Below are positions 31,984-41,216 of a stretch of DNA of 64,000 nt, in pieces. The stretch spans positions 1 through 64,000 of the forward strand of contig CAADYR010000116.1 of assembly GCA_900753305.1 (NCBI GenBank), in the 5' to 3' direction. This stretch comes from Lachnospiraceae bacterium. Lineage in GTDB: Bacteria; Bacillota; Clostridia; Lachnospirales; Lachnospiraceae. Within the stretch, counting starts at the first letter, position 1; every line of letters begins with the position of its first letter. The position numbers and the translations under genes were made by a program. The notes under the pieces are model-generated. The model had not been told where the DNA came from. It was given only the letters and a program-made list of their open reading frames with translations, and ran no database searches.

Positions 31984-33627
31984 ATGAACAAATTTTTAAA
32001 ACGTCTTGCTGTTGGTGTTTTATCCTTAGCAATGGTAGCCGGTTTAACAGCATATGCACCTGCAACCACAGTTAAGGCAGCAGAAGACCTGTCAGGTAAG
32101 CTTGTAGTTATCCATACTAATGATATGCATGGACGCTATGCAGCTGACACAAAAGAAGGCTCTTTAGGAATGTCTGCAGTAAAGGCATTAAAGGGTTATT
32201 ATCAGAAACAGGGAGCAAATGTATTACTTCTTGATGCAGGTGACTTTTCCCAGGGTACAAACCTTGTTAATTATTACAAGGGCTTAGATGCAATCTATTT
32301 TATGAATGCTGCAGGATATGATGCAGCCAGCCTCGGTAATCATGAATTTGATTTCGGACTTGATGCATTAAAGGCTATGGCAGATGCGGCACAGTTCCCT
32401 ATTCTGGATGCCAATATCCTGAACAAAGAGAGTGGAGAGCCTTATTTTGGAGATCATACAGTATTTACTTTCTCTAATATGAAAGTAGGTGTGTTTGGAC
32501 TTGATACACCGGAAACACAGACAAAAGCTAATCCCAAGAATGTAAAGGATATCAATATCCTTGCAGACACAGAATTATATGCATGTGCACAGGCTCAGGT
32601 CGATGCATTAAAGGCAGAGGGCTGTGATTATATTATCTGTGTTGGTCATCTTGGAGTAGATGAAGAAAGTGCTGGTAATCGTTCATCAGATGTTGCGGCT
32701 AATGTAAATGGCATTGATTTATTTGTTGATGGACATAGCCATACCAAGATCCCTACAGGATTTGATGTAAATGCAACCAAGATCGTAAGTACAGGCAATT
32801 ATCTGAACGCAGTTGGTGTTGTTGTATATGATGGCAAAACAACTACTGCTAAATTAGTAGATGATGCAAAACAGATGTATGCTATTGGCGGCTGCCCTTC
32901 CATGGATGAGTATGTAGCTACTTTTGCAGATGTTGTAAATGAAGCTTATTCAGGTAAATTTGCTACAACATTATATACTCTTGATGGTAATCGTGCACCT
33001 GGTGTGCGTACACAGGAAACAAACCTTGGCGATTTTGCAGCAGATGCTTACAAGTATACAGCAGAGGCATATGTTGCAGATAATAACCTGGATTACACAA
33101 TTGATGGTGCAATTCAGAATGGTGGTGGTGTCAGAGCAACTGTAGAAGCTGGTGATATTTCTATGGATAAGCTTTACACAGTATTCCCATTCGGCAATAC
33201 AGTATCTATTGTAACTGTAACAGGTGCTCAGCTTCTTGAAGCATTGGAAGCATCCTGCTCAGCTTGCCCGGAAGCTTTAGGTGCATTCCCACAGGTATCA
33301 GGTATCGTATTTACAATTGATACAACAGTACCTTATGAAAAGGGAGAGCAGTATCCTGATTCTACTTACTATGCTCCTGCTAAGCCGGGAAGCCGTGTAA
33401 CGATTCAGAGTGTAGGTGGTAAGGACTTTGATCCGGAAGCTACATACCATATCGCTGTAAATAACTTTATGGCAGATGGCGGTGACACATATTATGTATT
33501 CTCTAATGTAGAGAGTGTAGATACAGGAGTAATCGATGCAGAAGGTCTGATTTCTTATGTTAACTCTCTTAATGGAGTAATTGGCGAAGAATATGCAACT
33601 GCAAAGGGCAATATCACAATTAAATAA
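31984..33627 (+). CDS. Secreted 5'-nucleotidase/UshA-like metallophosphoesterase
   Basis: The 547-residue protein has a clear signal peptide (MNKFLKRLAVGVLSLAMVAG, cleavage likely after VKAA near residue 34). The N-terminal calcineurin-like domain carries metal ligands in HTNDMHGRY, DAGDFSQG, LGNHEFDFG and DGHSHTK. The C-terminal 5'-nucleotidase domain (about 330-547) has NGGGVRATVEAGDI and the substrate-stacking region DGGDTYYVF. It hydrolyses extracellular nucleotides to nucleosides for uptake, or related phosphoesters. No sortase motif or other anchor is seen, so it is probably released or held by the wall. AGGAGG precedes the ATG. Single-gene unit between two terminators. Confidence 0.92.
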   Translation: MNKFLKRLAVGVLSLAMVAGLTAYAPATTVKAAEDLSGKLVVIHTNDMHGRYAADTKEGSLGMSAVKALKGYYQKQGANVLLLDAGDFSQGTNLVNYYKGLDAIYFMNAAGYDAASLGNHEFDFGLDALKAMADAAQFPILDANILNKESGEPYFGDHTVFTFSNMKVGVFGLDTPETQTKANPKNVKDINILADTELYACAQAQVDALKAEGCDYIICVGHLGVDEESAGNRSSDVAANVNGIDLFVDGHSHTKIPTGFDVNATKIVSTGNYLNAVGVVVYDGKTTTAKLVDDAKQMYAIGGCPSMDEYVATFADVVNEAYSGKFATTLYTLDGNRAPGVRTQETNLGDFAADAYKYTAEAYVADNNLDYTIDGAIQNGGGVRATVEAGDISMDKLYTVFPFGNTVSIVTVTGAQLLEALEASCSACPEALGAFPQVSGIVFTIDTTVPYEKGEQYPDSTYYAPAKPGSRVTIQSVGGKDFDPEATYHIAVNNFMADGGDTYYVFSNVESVDTGVIDAEGLISYVNSLNGVIGEEYATAKGNITIK

Positions 33628-33645
33628 AATAATTTAAATGATACG

Positions 33646-33690
33646 AAAAAATCTCAAGTTACAGACATTGTTCTGGCTTGGGATTTTTTT
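33646..33690 (+). terminator. Terminator after the nucleotidase gene
   Basis: AAAAAATCTCAAG pairs with CTTGGGATTTTTT (one G-U) around an 18-base loop, ending in a T run. Confidence 0.75.
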
Positions 33691-33741
33691 GATTATAAAA
33701 AATTTAGAATTATATAGAATTTTTATAATGTGTACATTGTT

Positions 33742-33770
33742 TTGACACATTTTAGGTATATAATTATAAA
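33742..33770 (+). promoter_or_regulatory. Sigma-A promoter of the CBS-domain gene
   Basis: TTGACA (33742-33747), 17 bases, TATAAA (33765-33770). A second TATAAT near 33861 could serve as an alternative. Confidence 0.65.
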
Positions 33771-33936
33771 TATAAACAAGAGATAAAGTAGAACAAAAGA
33801 TACAAATGTAAAAAATAACGAAAATAAACAATAAACTATCGATTTATTTGTAGAAGTAGCATATAATAAAGTTGCAAGTGAGAGAGCTACATGAAACAGA
33901 CACGATAAGATACCGATGCAATTAGGAGGATATGCG

Positions 33937-34380
33937 ATGAATGTGATCGGAATGTTGAAACCCAAATGCAGTACAACTTATCTGCATGATACAGATAGTC
34001 TTAGAGATGGACTTCATATTATGAGAGAAAGCGGATATACCGCTGTTCCTGTTATCAGTGAAGATGGTAAATATGTGGGAACGGTAAGAGAAGGTGATTT
34101 CCTTTGGAACATGATTGACGAGGGAGAAGAGACACTTGATTCAAAACAGGTTAAAGATATCTTAAGAACAGAGTGGATGCTGGCGGCAACGGATGAAGAA
34201 GGAATCAGCACATTGATACAGAGAGCCATGTCTCAGAATTTTGTTCCTATGGTGGATGACAGAAATTGTTATATTGGTATTATAACCAGAAGGGATATCA
34301 TACAGAATATATTGAATAAAAGAATCGATAGCCGCTACATAGTGTTACCTCAGGAAGCAGGTAACCTGCAAACAAAATAG
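33937..34380 (+). CDS. Stand-alone CBS-domain pair protein
   Basis: The 147-residue protein consists of two CBS motifs (about 10-65 and 75-135): GLHIMRESGYTAVPVISEDG with VGTVREGDFL, and LIQRAMSQNFVPMVDDRNCY with IGIITRRDII. Such pairs bind adenine nucleotides or S-adenosylmethionine and act as energy or ligand sensors; no output domain is present here, so it must work through a partner. The ATG at 33937 has AGGAGG six bases upstream; the in-frame start at 33916 is less likely. Single gene with its own promoter and a terminator at 34419-34448. Confidence 0.88.
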   Translation: MNVIGMLKPKCSTTYLHDTDSLRDGLHIMRESGYTAVPVISEDGKYVGTVREGDFLWNMIDEGEETLDSKQVKDILRTEWMLAATDEEGISTLIQRAMSQNFVPMVDDRNCYIGIITRRDIIQNILNKRIDSRYIVLPQEAGNLQTK

Positions 34381-34418
34381 ACAATTACTAATATTAGATT
34401 TTTCATAACTACTCCTCA

Positions 34419-34448
34419 GAAAAAGTCTGCCACATAGCAGGCTTTTTC
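34419..34448 (+). terminator. Terminator after the CBS gene
   Basis: GAAAAAG(T)CTG pairs with CAG(G)CTTTTTC around CCACATAG; T-rich downstream arm. Confidence 0.7.
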
Positions 34449-34470
34449 ATTTTATTATGTAAATAGCACT

Positions 34471-34500
34471 TGCAAAAACTATTAATTATGTGATATAGTT
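34471..34500 (+). promoter_or_regulatory. Probable promoter of the small gene at 34550
   Basis: TTGCAA, an 18-base spacer and TATAGT are found 50-80 bases upstream of the start. Confidence 0.45.
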
Positions 34501-34549
34501 TTAATTGTAATAAAATTGTAATATCTGGTTAAGGATTGGAGGCATTATT

Positions 34550-34894
34550 ATGGAGGGAGTCACAGTGGAAGAGAATACCATTGGTCGTTTATTGACATTA
34601 GGTACGATTACCTATGAAACGACAGGATGGGGTACTGGAGAGGTTTCTGTGAAATGCAGATCGAACACAAAATGTGAAGAGGAGTCACTGAATAAAGCAG
34701 TTATTACATTTACTGTAAATGAAAGTGACATTGATAAGGACAATGTAGGAGAGTGTGTAGTAAAAGAATTGGGGAAGAAACTTGCTGCAAATGAAGTTCG
34801 TGTCCTTTCGGTAGAAGATAAGAAGTATAACATTGCAAAACGTAAATTCAAGGCTTGGAAGAACTCTTACAAAAATGAACACAAATCAAATTAG
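34550..34894 (+). CDS. Hypothetical protein
   Basis: I do not recognise this 114-residue soluble protein. The first part is beta-rich (GRLLTLGTITYETTGWGTGEV), followed by two Cys residues (VKCRSNTKCEEE) and a C-terminal helix that is strongly basic (KRKFKAWKNSYKNEHK). The basic tail could contact nucleic acid or membrane phosphates. GGAGG lies ten bases before the ATG. It is a single gene with a probable promoter and a shared bidirectional terminator facing the large activase gene. Confidence 0.65.
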   Translation: MEGVTVEENTIGRLLTLGTITYETTGWGTGEVSVKCRSNTKCEEESLNKAVITFTVNESDIDKDNVGECVVKELGKKLAANEVRVLSVEDKKYNIAKRKFKAWKNSYKNEHKSN

Positions 34895-34914
34895 TAAATT
34901 AAGGGAATATAAAT

Positions 34915-34952
34915 AAAGCGCATTCTTCAATGATTTGAAGAATGCGCTTTTT
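34915..34952. terminator. Strong bidirectional terminator
   Basis: AAAGCGCATTCTTCAA and TTGAAGAATGCGCTTT pair over about 15 positions with a tiny loop, with A and T runs on the two sides, between convergent genes. Confidence 0.92.
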
Positions 34953-34953
34953 C

Positions 34954-37900
34954 TTATGCGGAAATTTCGTTTTCCTTTTTAGAATTTGATTTTGCAGTGT
35001 TATTTTCTTCAGAAGTCTTCTTTGAAAGATCTTTAATTTGGGCTACATTAGCAGCCTCTTTTCTTTGAAGATTTTTCTGGGCGGTAGAAAGCATCAGTTT
35101 GATTCGATTGAGCTGATTTACTTCTGAGGCGCCGGGATCGTAATCAATAGCAACGATATTTGCTTCGGGATGACGCTTACGGAGTTCCTTAATTACACCT
35201 TTACCAACTACATGATTAGGCAGACAAGCAAAAGGCTGTGTACACACAATGTTTGGAGTATCTGTATGTAGAAGCTCTAACATTTCACCTGTAAGGAACC
35301 ATCCTTCACCGGTCTGATTACCAATAGATACGATTTCGGATGCGTTTCTGGCTGTTTCTTCAATATTTGCAGGAGGTATAAAGTGTTTACTCTTTGCAAA
35401 AGCATCAGAAGCAGGTTTACGAAGCATTTCAATCGCTTTGATACCAAGTTTGCTGATCTGAGCTCCTTTCTTGCTGGTACCGAGGTTCTCGGCTTTATAT
35501 AACTGATTATAGAAGCAGTAGAACATGAAGTCCATTAGATCAGGAACAACTGCTTCTGCACCCTCTGCCTCTAACAGTTCAACCAGATGATTATTGGCAG
35601 TAGGAGAGAACTTAACAAGTATTTCACCAACAATACCGACACGAGGCTTGCTGATCGCCAGAGTAGGTATTGCGTCAAATTCCTCTATCATTTCACGGCA
35701 CATTTTTTTGAAAGTTGAGAAAGGCATATATTTACGATCAAGGAATTCACAACATTTCTTTATCCATTTCTGGTGTACTTCATTCACGGCACCAGGAACT
35801 GCTTCATATGGACGCATCCTGTATACACAACGCATAAAGATATCACCAAAAGTGACAGCATATACGGCTCTTAACAGAAGCATAGGCGTGAGCTTGAAAC
35901 CTGGATTACTCTCTAACTTGGATAAGTTAATTGAAATGACAGGAATCTGACTATAACCTGCCTTGGCAAGTGCACGGCGGATAAATCCGATATAGTTGGT
36001 AGCACGGCATCCACCACCGGTCTGGGACATGACAACAGCCAGATGATCAGTATCATACTGACCTGATAATACAGCCTCCATGATCTGACCTACGACCAGA
36101 AGAGATGGATAGCATGCATCATTATTTACATATTTCAGACCAACATCAACACTCTTTCTGTTATCGTTATTCAGAACAACCAGATTGTAACCACATCTTC
36201 TGAAAGTTGGCTCTAACAGATCAAAGTGGATTGGTGACATCTGCGGGCAGAGAATCGTGTAATTCTTGCGCATTTCCTTGGTAAAGAGAACACGATGCAT
36301 CTGACTGGACTGGATCGTACGGGTCTGATGTCTTTGTTCTCTGACGCGAATAGCAGATAACAGAGAACGGATGCGGATACGTGCAGCGCCGAGATTGTTT
36401 ACTTCATCAATTTTCAGACAGGTATAGATTTTGCCGGAACCTGTCAGGATATCGTTGACCTGATCTGTTGTAACAGCATCCAGACCACAGCCGAATGAGT
36501 TGAGCTGAATTAAATCAATATCATCACGGGTTTTTACGAAACTTGCTGCTGCATACAGTCTTGAATGATACATCCACTGGTCAGAAACGATAAGTGGGCG
36601 TTCAGGTTTAGCCAGGTGGGATACGGAATCCTCTGTTAATACTGCAATGCCGTAAGAAGTAATCAATTCAGGAATACCATGATTGATCTCGGGGTCAATA
36701 TGGTAAGGACGTCCTGCTAGAACAATGGCTTTTGAATGATTCTTTTCTATATAATCAATAACTTCTTCGCCTTTACGGTACATATCATGACGAACAGCAT
36801 CCAGCTCTTTCCAGCCTGCATTTACTGCATCTGCTATTTCAGAAGCAGGAATATCAGAAAATTCCTTTGTAAGTGACTGCGTAATAAGTTCAGGACTTGC
36901 AAAAGACATAAATGGATTCTTGAATACAACTTCACCTCTGCCAATTGCTTCTACATTATTCTTAATGTTTTCGGAATATGAAGTAACAATAGGACAGTTG
37001 TAATGATTGTTAGCTTCCTTGAACTCGTTTCTTTCATAGAAAAGAGCGGGATAGAAGATAAAATTTACATTTTGGGAAATCAGCCATTCAATATGTCCGT
37101 GTGCCAGTTTGGCAGGATAACATTCGGATTCACTGGGGATGGATTCAATACCCATTTCATATATTTTCCTGTTGGATACAGGAGAGAGTACCACCTGATA
37201 ATGTAACTTTGTGAAGAAAGTATACCAGAATGGGTAATTCTCATACATATTCAGAACTCTTGGGATACCGACACGTCCTCTGGTTGCCTCTGCATCAGAA
37301 AGCGGTTCATAGGAAAAGAGTCTCTTTAATTTGTAAGCGAACAGGTTAGGAATGTGATCATCACTCTTGGCTTTGCCGAGTCCACGTTCACAACGGTTAC
37401 CGGAAGTAAAACGTCTGCCATCAGAGAATTTATTGATCGTCAGACGACAGGAGTTCGTACATCCCTGACATTTTACAAGGGATGTAGAGAAAGTCAGTTC
37501 GTTGATCTGGTCGATCGTTAACATGGTGGACTGTTCATTTTCTCCGTTCTGATAACGTTCTCTTGCGATCAGGGCAGCACCGAATGCCCCCATGATACCT
37601 GCAATATCAGGGCGGATCGCTTCACAGCCGGCAATTTTTTCAAAACTTCTGAGGACGGCATCATTATAGAAAGTACCACCCTGTACGACTATATTACTGC
37701 CAAGTTCAGAAGCGTCGGATACTTTGATAACCTTGAAAAGGGCATTTTTAATAACAGAGTATGCCAGACCGGCTGAAATATCGGATACTTCAGCACCCTC
37801 CTTCTGGGCCTGCTTTACTTTTGAATTCATGAATACAGTACAGCGTGTTCCCAGATCAATAGGATGTTCTGCAAATAAAGCTGCTTTTGCAAAATCCTGT

Positions 37901-39294
37901 ACACTGTAATTCAGAGATTTGGCAAAGGTTTCAATAAAGGAACCGCAGCCTGAAGAACAGGCTTCATTTAACTGGACAGAATCGACTGTCTGATTTTTGA
38001 TTTTGATACATTTCATATCCTGACCGCCGATATCAAGGATACAATCTACCTTAGGGTCGAAGAAAGCTGCGGCATAATAATGTGCAACTGTTTCTACTTC
38101 TCCGTCATCTAACATGAATGCTGCTTTGATCAGGGCTTCGCCGTAACCGGTAGAGCAGGAACGAACGATAACTGCATCTTCTGGAAGCATGGAATAGATT
38201 TCCTGAATAGAGCGGATCGCAGTTTTGAGAGGACTGCCGTTATTGTTGCTGTAGAAAGAATATAACAAAGTACCATCTTCGCCGACTAAAGCTACTTTGG
38301 TGGTAGTAGAACCGGCATCAATACCAAGATAACATTTACCATGGTAAGTGCGGATGTCACCTGCCTTTACATGATGTCTGCTGTGTCTGTCCTGAAATTC
38401 CTGATATTCCTCTATATTTGCAAATAAAGGATCCATACGTGCAACTTCAAATTCCATTTTTATATTGGAAGAAAGTTTATCTACCATTTCCTTCATGGTA
38501 AAAGAAACTTCTTCTTTGGCATTGAGGGCAGAACCGATGGCAGCAAACAGATGAGAATTGTCAGTATCGATAACATGTTCGTCGTCCAGCTTTAATGTTC
38601 TGATGAATGCCTGTTTTAATTCGGACAGGAAATGAAGAGGTCCGCCTAAAAATGCAACATGACCACGGATGGGCTTACCACATGCCAGACCACTGATAGT
38701 CTGATTGACGACTGCCTGGAATATGGAAGCAGATAGATCTTCCTTGGTAGCACCTTCGTTGATCAGGGGCTGGATGTCTGTCTTGGCGAATACACCACAT
38801 CTGGCCGCAATGGTATATAATGAATGATAATTTTTGGCATATTCATTCAGACCGGAAGCGTCTGTCTGAATAAGAGAAGCCATCTGGTCAATAAAAGAAC
38901 CTGTACCGCCGGCACAGATACCATTCATTCTCTGTTCAACATTTCCACCTTCGAAATATATGATCTTGGCATCTTCACCGCCAAGTTCAATGGCAACATC
39001 TGTTTTGGGGGCAAGCTCCTGAAGTGCTGTGGATACGGAGATTACCTCCTGGACAAAAGGTACACCAAGATGGTTGGCAAGTGTCAGACCACCGGAACCT
39101 GTGATCATAGGATGAAGCGTCAGATCACCAAGTTTGGAATAAGCATCTTCCAACAACGATGAAAGAGTTTCACGTATATTGGCATAATGTCTTTTATAAT
39201 CTGAAAATAAAATATTGTGTTCTGCGTCCAAAATCGCAATTTTGACTGTAGTGGAACCAATATCGATTCCTAATGTATAGAATTCTTTACTCAT
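34954..39294 (-). CDS. Giant acyl-CoA dehydratase activase / HgdB-like fusion protein
   Basis: The 1446-residue protein joins two ActivaseATPase (BadF/BadG/BcrA/BcrD) domains to a DUF2229/HgdB-like C-terminal half. The first ATPase starts TLGIDIGSTTVKIAILD (about 7-23), the second LGIDAGSTTTKVALV (about 323-337); each has a Cys in GICAGGTGSFIDQMA or ACSSGCGSFIETFA where a bridging [4Fe-4S] cluster binds. The C-terminal half has SECYPAKLAHGH, VLAGRPYHIDPEINHG and FACLPNHVVGKG. Such proteins couple ATP to low-potential electron transfer for radical dehydration, but the substrate of the fused form is unknown. I chose the ATG at 39294, which begins MSKEFYTLGIDIG, over one ten codons earlier. It stands alone, without classical HgdA/HgdB genes. 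A decayed relative lies at 1-1478. Confidence 0.92.
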   Translation of the reverse strand: MSKEFYTLGIDIGSTTVKIAILDAEHNILFSDYKRHYANIRETLSSLLEDAYSKLGDLTLHPMITGSGGLTLANHLGVPFVQEVISVSTALQELAPKTDVAIELGGEDAKIIYFEGGNVEQRMNGICAGGTGSFIDQMASLIQTDASGLNEYAKNYHSLYTIAARCGVFAKTDIQPLINEGATKEDLSASIFQAVVNQTISGLACGKPIRGHVAFLGGPLHFLSELKQAFIRTLKLDDEHVIDTDNSHLFAAIGSALNAKEEVSFTMKEMVDKLSSNIKMEFEVARMDPLFANIEEYQEFQDRHSRHHVKAGDIRTYHGKCYLGIDAGSTTTKVALVGEDGTLLYSFYSNNNGSPLKTAIRSIQEIYSMLPEDAVIVRSCSTGYGEALIKAAFMLDDGEVETVAHYYAAAFFDPKVDCILDIGGQDMKCIKIKNQTVDSVQLNEACSSGCGSFIETFAKSLNYSVQDFAKAALFAEHPIDLGTRCTVFMNSKVKQAQKEGAEVSDISAGLAYSVIKNALFKVIKVSDASELGSNIVVQGGTFYNDAVLRSFEKIAGCEAIRPDIAGIMGAFGAALIARERYQNGENEQSTMLTIDQINELTFSTSLVKCQGCTNSCRLTINKFSDGRRFTSGNRCERGLGKAKSDDHIPNLFAYKLKRLFSYEPLSDAEATRGRVGIPRVLNMYENYPFWYTFFTKLHYQVVLSPVSNRKIYEMGIESIPSESECYPAKLAHGHIEWLISQNVNFIFYPALFYERNEFKEANNHYNCPIVTSYSENIKNNVEAIGRGEVVFKNPFMSFASPELITQSLTKEFSDIPASEIADAVNAGWKELDAVRHDMYRKGEEVIDYIEKNHSKAIVLAGRPYHIDPEINHGIPELITSYGIAVLTEDSVSHLAKPERPLIVSDQWMYHSRLYAAASFVKTRDDIDLIQLNSFGCGLDAVTTDQVNDILTGSGKIYTCLKIDEVNNLGAARIRIRSLLSAIRVREQRHQTRTIQSSQMHRVLFTKEMRKNYTILCPQMSPIHFDLLEPTFRRCGYNLVVLNNDNRKSVDVGLKYVNNDACYPSLLVVGQIMEAVLSGQYDTDHLAVVMSQTGGGCRATNYIGFIRRALAKAGYSQIPVISINLSKLESNPGFKLTPMLLLRAVYAVTFGDIFMRCVYRMRPYEAVPGAVNEVHQKWIKKCCEFLDRKYMPFSTFKKMCREMIEEFDAIPTLAISKPRVGIVGEILVKFSPTANNHLVELLEAEGAEAVVPDLMDFMFYCFYNQLYKAENLGTSKKGAQISKLGIKAIEMLRKPASDAFAKSKHFIPPANIEETARNASEIVSIGNQTGEGWFLTGEMLELLHTDTPNIVCTQPFACLPNHVVGKGVIKELRKRHPEANIVAIDYDPGASEVNQLNRIKLMLSTAQKNLQRKEAANVAQIKDLSKKTSEENNTAKSNSKKENEISA

Positions 39295-39359
39295 GAATAA
39301 CCAATCCTTACTATAAATATACAAATTACATAATTCGGGTTTTTATGCATACATTTGCT

Positions 39360-39388
39360 ATTATACGACAGTGTCCATAAAAAGGCAA
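39360..39388 (-). promoter_or_regulatory. Promoter of the giant activase gene
   Basis: On the minus strand TTGCCT (complement of 39383-39388), 17 bases, perfect TATAAT (complement of 39360-39365), 65 bases before the start. Confidence 0.7.
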
Positions 39389-39463
39389 CCAAACAAATTT
39401 TAAAATTATATGAAGAAAATTATTAAAAAAGAATAATTTCGTAGATAGTAACTGGTGGATTGG

Positions 39464-39492
39464 TTTACATTTTTCATACTGAATGTTACAAT
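39464..39492 (+). promoter_or_regulatory. Promoter of the rhomboid-like gene
   Basis: TTTACA (39464-39469), 17 bases, TACAAT (39487-39492), 38 bases before the ATG. Confidence 0.65.
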
Positions 39493-39529
39493 AAAACTAT
39501 TCAGTCGAAAATAATTTTAGAGGTGTTAT

Positions 39530-40429
39530 ATGAATTTTTGGGACAAAATGGAAAAGAAGTTTGGCAGATATGCGATACCTAATTTGTCGCTGTATCTGAT
39601 TTTGTGTTATGGATGTGGATATCTGCTGTATGCGATCAATCCGGCAATGTTGAATTATCTGACATTGAATCCGTATAAGATCCTGCATGGGCAGATATGG
39701 AGACTTGTCACATGGATATTGATACCGGGAGATGGAGGAAGTATTAACATATTTACCCTGTTGATGCTGTTCTTTTATTATTCCATAGGAAGCTCCCTGG
39801 AAAGAGCATGGGGAACTTTCTATTATAATGCATATTTGTTCTTAGGCATGGTATTTACTATAGTAGAAAGCTTCCTGATCATGGGAATCAGTTATCTGCT
39901 GCAGGATGCTGCATTGCTGGCAGGTACTACTGTGATCAAAGTGGCGAGTGAGACATATTTTGCGGTAATAGCACAGGAATTCAGTATGTATTATATCTGC
40001 ATGAGTATATTCTTTGCCTTTGCAGCGACATTCCCGGATTCAACAGTGTATCTGATGTTTATTCTTCCTATTAAAATGAAATGGATGGGAATTGCCTATG
40101 GTGTGCTGATGTTAGTGGAGGCAATATCTGCTTCCTGGATCGTGGAACGTATCATAGTTCTGGGACCACTTCTTTATTTCATTATTTTTATGATGATCAC
40201 ACGTACGGGATTTGGTATGAGAATTTCCCCCAGACAGGTCAAGAGACGGCATGATTACCGTAAGGAAGTAAAAAAGGCAAAACCAATGTCAGTGGCAAAA
40301 CATAAATGTGCGATCTGTGGAAGGACAAGCGATGAGTATCCTGATCTGGAATTCCGTTTCTGTTCAAAATGTAACGGAAATTATGAATATTGTCAGGATC
40401 ATCTGTTCACGCATACACATGTACAATAA
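39530..40429 (+). CDS. Rhomboid-like membrane protein with C-terminal zinc ribbon, probably inactive
   Basis: The 299-residue protein has about six membrane helices and the rhomboid layout: the first helix, then NPYKILHGQIWRLVTWILIP (about 46-65), typical of the rhomboid L1 loop, and SIGSSLERAWGTFYYNAYLF. The catalytic GxSG serine and the His of the last helix are not found, so it looks like a pseudoprotease of the derlin/iRhom kind. The cytoplasmic tail (about 230-299) is basic and has paired Cys (CAICG, CSKC) plus Cys/His at the end, forming a zinc ribbon. It may act as a chaperone or adaptor. GAGGTG precedes the ATG. The following two genes are close and co-directional. Confidence 0.75.
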   Translation: MNFWDKMEKKFGRYAIPNLSLYLILCYGCGYLLYAINPAMLNYLTLNPYKILHGQIWRLVTWILIPGDGGSINIFTLLMLFFYYSIGSSLERAWGTFYYNAYLFLGMVFTIVESFLIMGISYLLQDAALLAGTTVIKVASETYFAVIAQEFSMYYICMSIFFAFAATFPDSTVYLMFILPIKMKWMGIAYGVLMLVEAISASWIVERIIVLGPLLYFIIFMMITRTGFGMRISPRQVKRRHDYRKEVKKAKPMSVAKHKCAICGRTSDEYPDLEFRFCSKCNGNYEYCQDHLFTHTHVQ

Positions 40430-40466
40430 TGGATGATATAGAATAAGAAAGGTTTGGTTATAAATA

Positions 40467-41216
40467 ATGGAAATGAATCAGGTTGAATTTGCCAGAGTCC
40501 TTCAACAGCTTAAGGATACGGCAAGATTACAGGAAAATATGCTGACGAGTGAACAGATTCAGGAGGCATTTGATTCTTTGTCACTGACAGAGGAACAGAT
40601 GGGGCTGATTCATGAATATCTTAACAAAAGTAATATCGGTATTGATGCACCTTCAGACAGTGATGCGAATCTGACAAGTGAGGATACCAGTTATCTGAAT
40701 ATGTATCTGGAGGAATTAAAGGATCTGCCGGAGGTAACAGATGGAGAGAAGAGAGCAGTCATGATGTCTGCATTGGCACAGGACAGCAGTGCATGCAGTA
40801 AACTGACGGAGATTTTCCTGCCACAGGTAGTTGAAATTGCGAAGCTGTATGCAGGACAGGGAGCTTTGGTAGAGGATCTGATCGGAGAAGGTAATGTTGC
40901 CCTTTCTATGGGAGTCACTATGCTTGATTGTGTAGAAAGTATTGATGAGATAGATGGATTTCTTGCCAAGATGATCATGGATGCCATGGAAGAATATATC
41001 AGTGATGATACTGACAGTCATCAGGCGGGAGAGAAGGTTCTTGACAAGGTAAATCTGGTTAATGATAAATCAAAAGAAATGGCAGAAGAACTGCTGCGCA
41101 AAGTAACAGTAGAAGAACTGGCGCAGGAGATGCAATTAGATGAGGAAGAAATCAGAGAAGCCATTCGGCTGTCTGCTAATCATATGGAATATATTGAAGA
41201 GGACACACAGATATAA
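40467..41216 (+). CDS. Sigma-70-like protein lacking a canonical region 4
   Basis: The 249-residue protein has a central part resembling sigma region 2: FLPQVVEIAKLYAGQGALVE followed by DLIGEGNVALSMGV (about 117-150), comparable to the core-binding helix of sigma-70. The next segment, where -10 melting residues (WWIRQAI) would be, reads FLAKMIMDAMEEYI and is acidic instead of basic. A region-3-like piece follows (KVTVEELAQEMQLDEEEIRE, about 212-231). No region 4 helix-turn-helix is seen. The N-terminal 80 residues are acidic and helical. It may bind core RNA polymerase as a decoy or regulator. The stop TAA overlaps the next ATG, so the two are translationally coupled. Confidence 0.65.
   Translation: MEMNQVEFARVLQQLKDTARLQENMLTSEQIQEAFDSLSLTEEQMGLIHEYLNKSNIGIDAPSDSDANLTSEDTSYLNMYLEELKDLPEVTDGEKRAVMMSALAQDSSACSKLTEIFLPQVVEIAKLYAGQGALVEDLIGEGNVALSMGVTMLDCVESIDEIDGFLAKMIMDAMEEYISDDTDSHQAGEKVLDKVNLVNDKSKEMAEELLRKVTVEELAQEMQLDEEEIREAIRLSANHMEYIEEDTQI

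Larger units (their letters stand above)
33628..33936. other. 309-base gap before the CBS gene
   Basis: It contains the nucleotidase terminator (33646-33690) and the promoter at 33742-33770. The roughly 160-base leader that follows is very AT-rich; I see no riboswitch-like conserved pairing or small gene in it. Confidence 0.6.

Noticed and set aside
36000..39200. Several plus-strand frames opposite the giant activase gene
   Set aside because: All are short, lack start signals and mirror conserved codons of the real gene.
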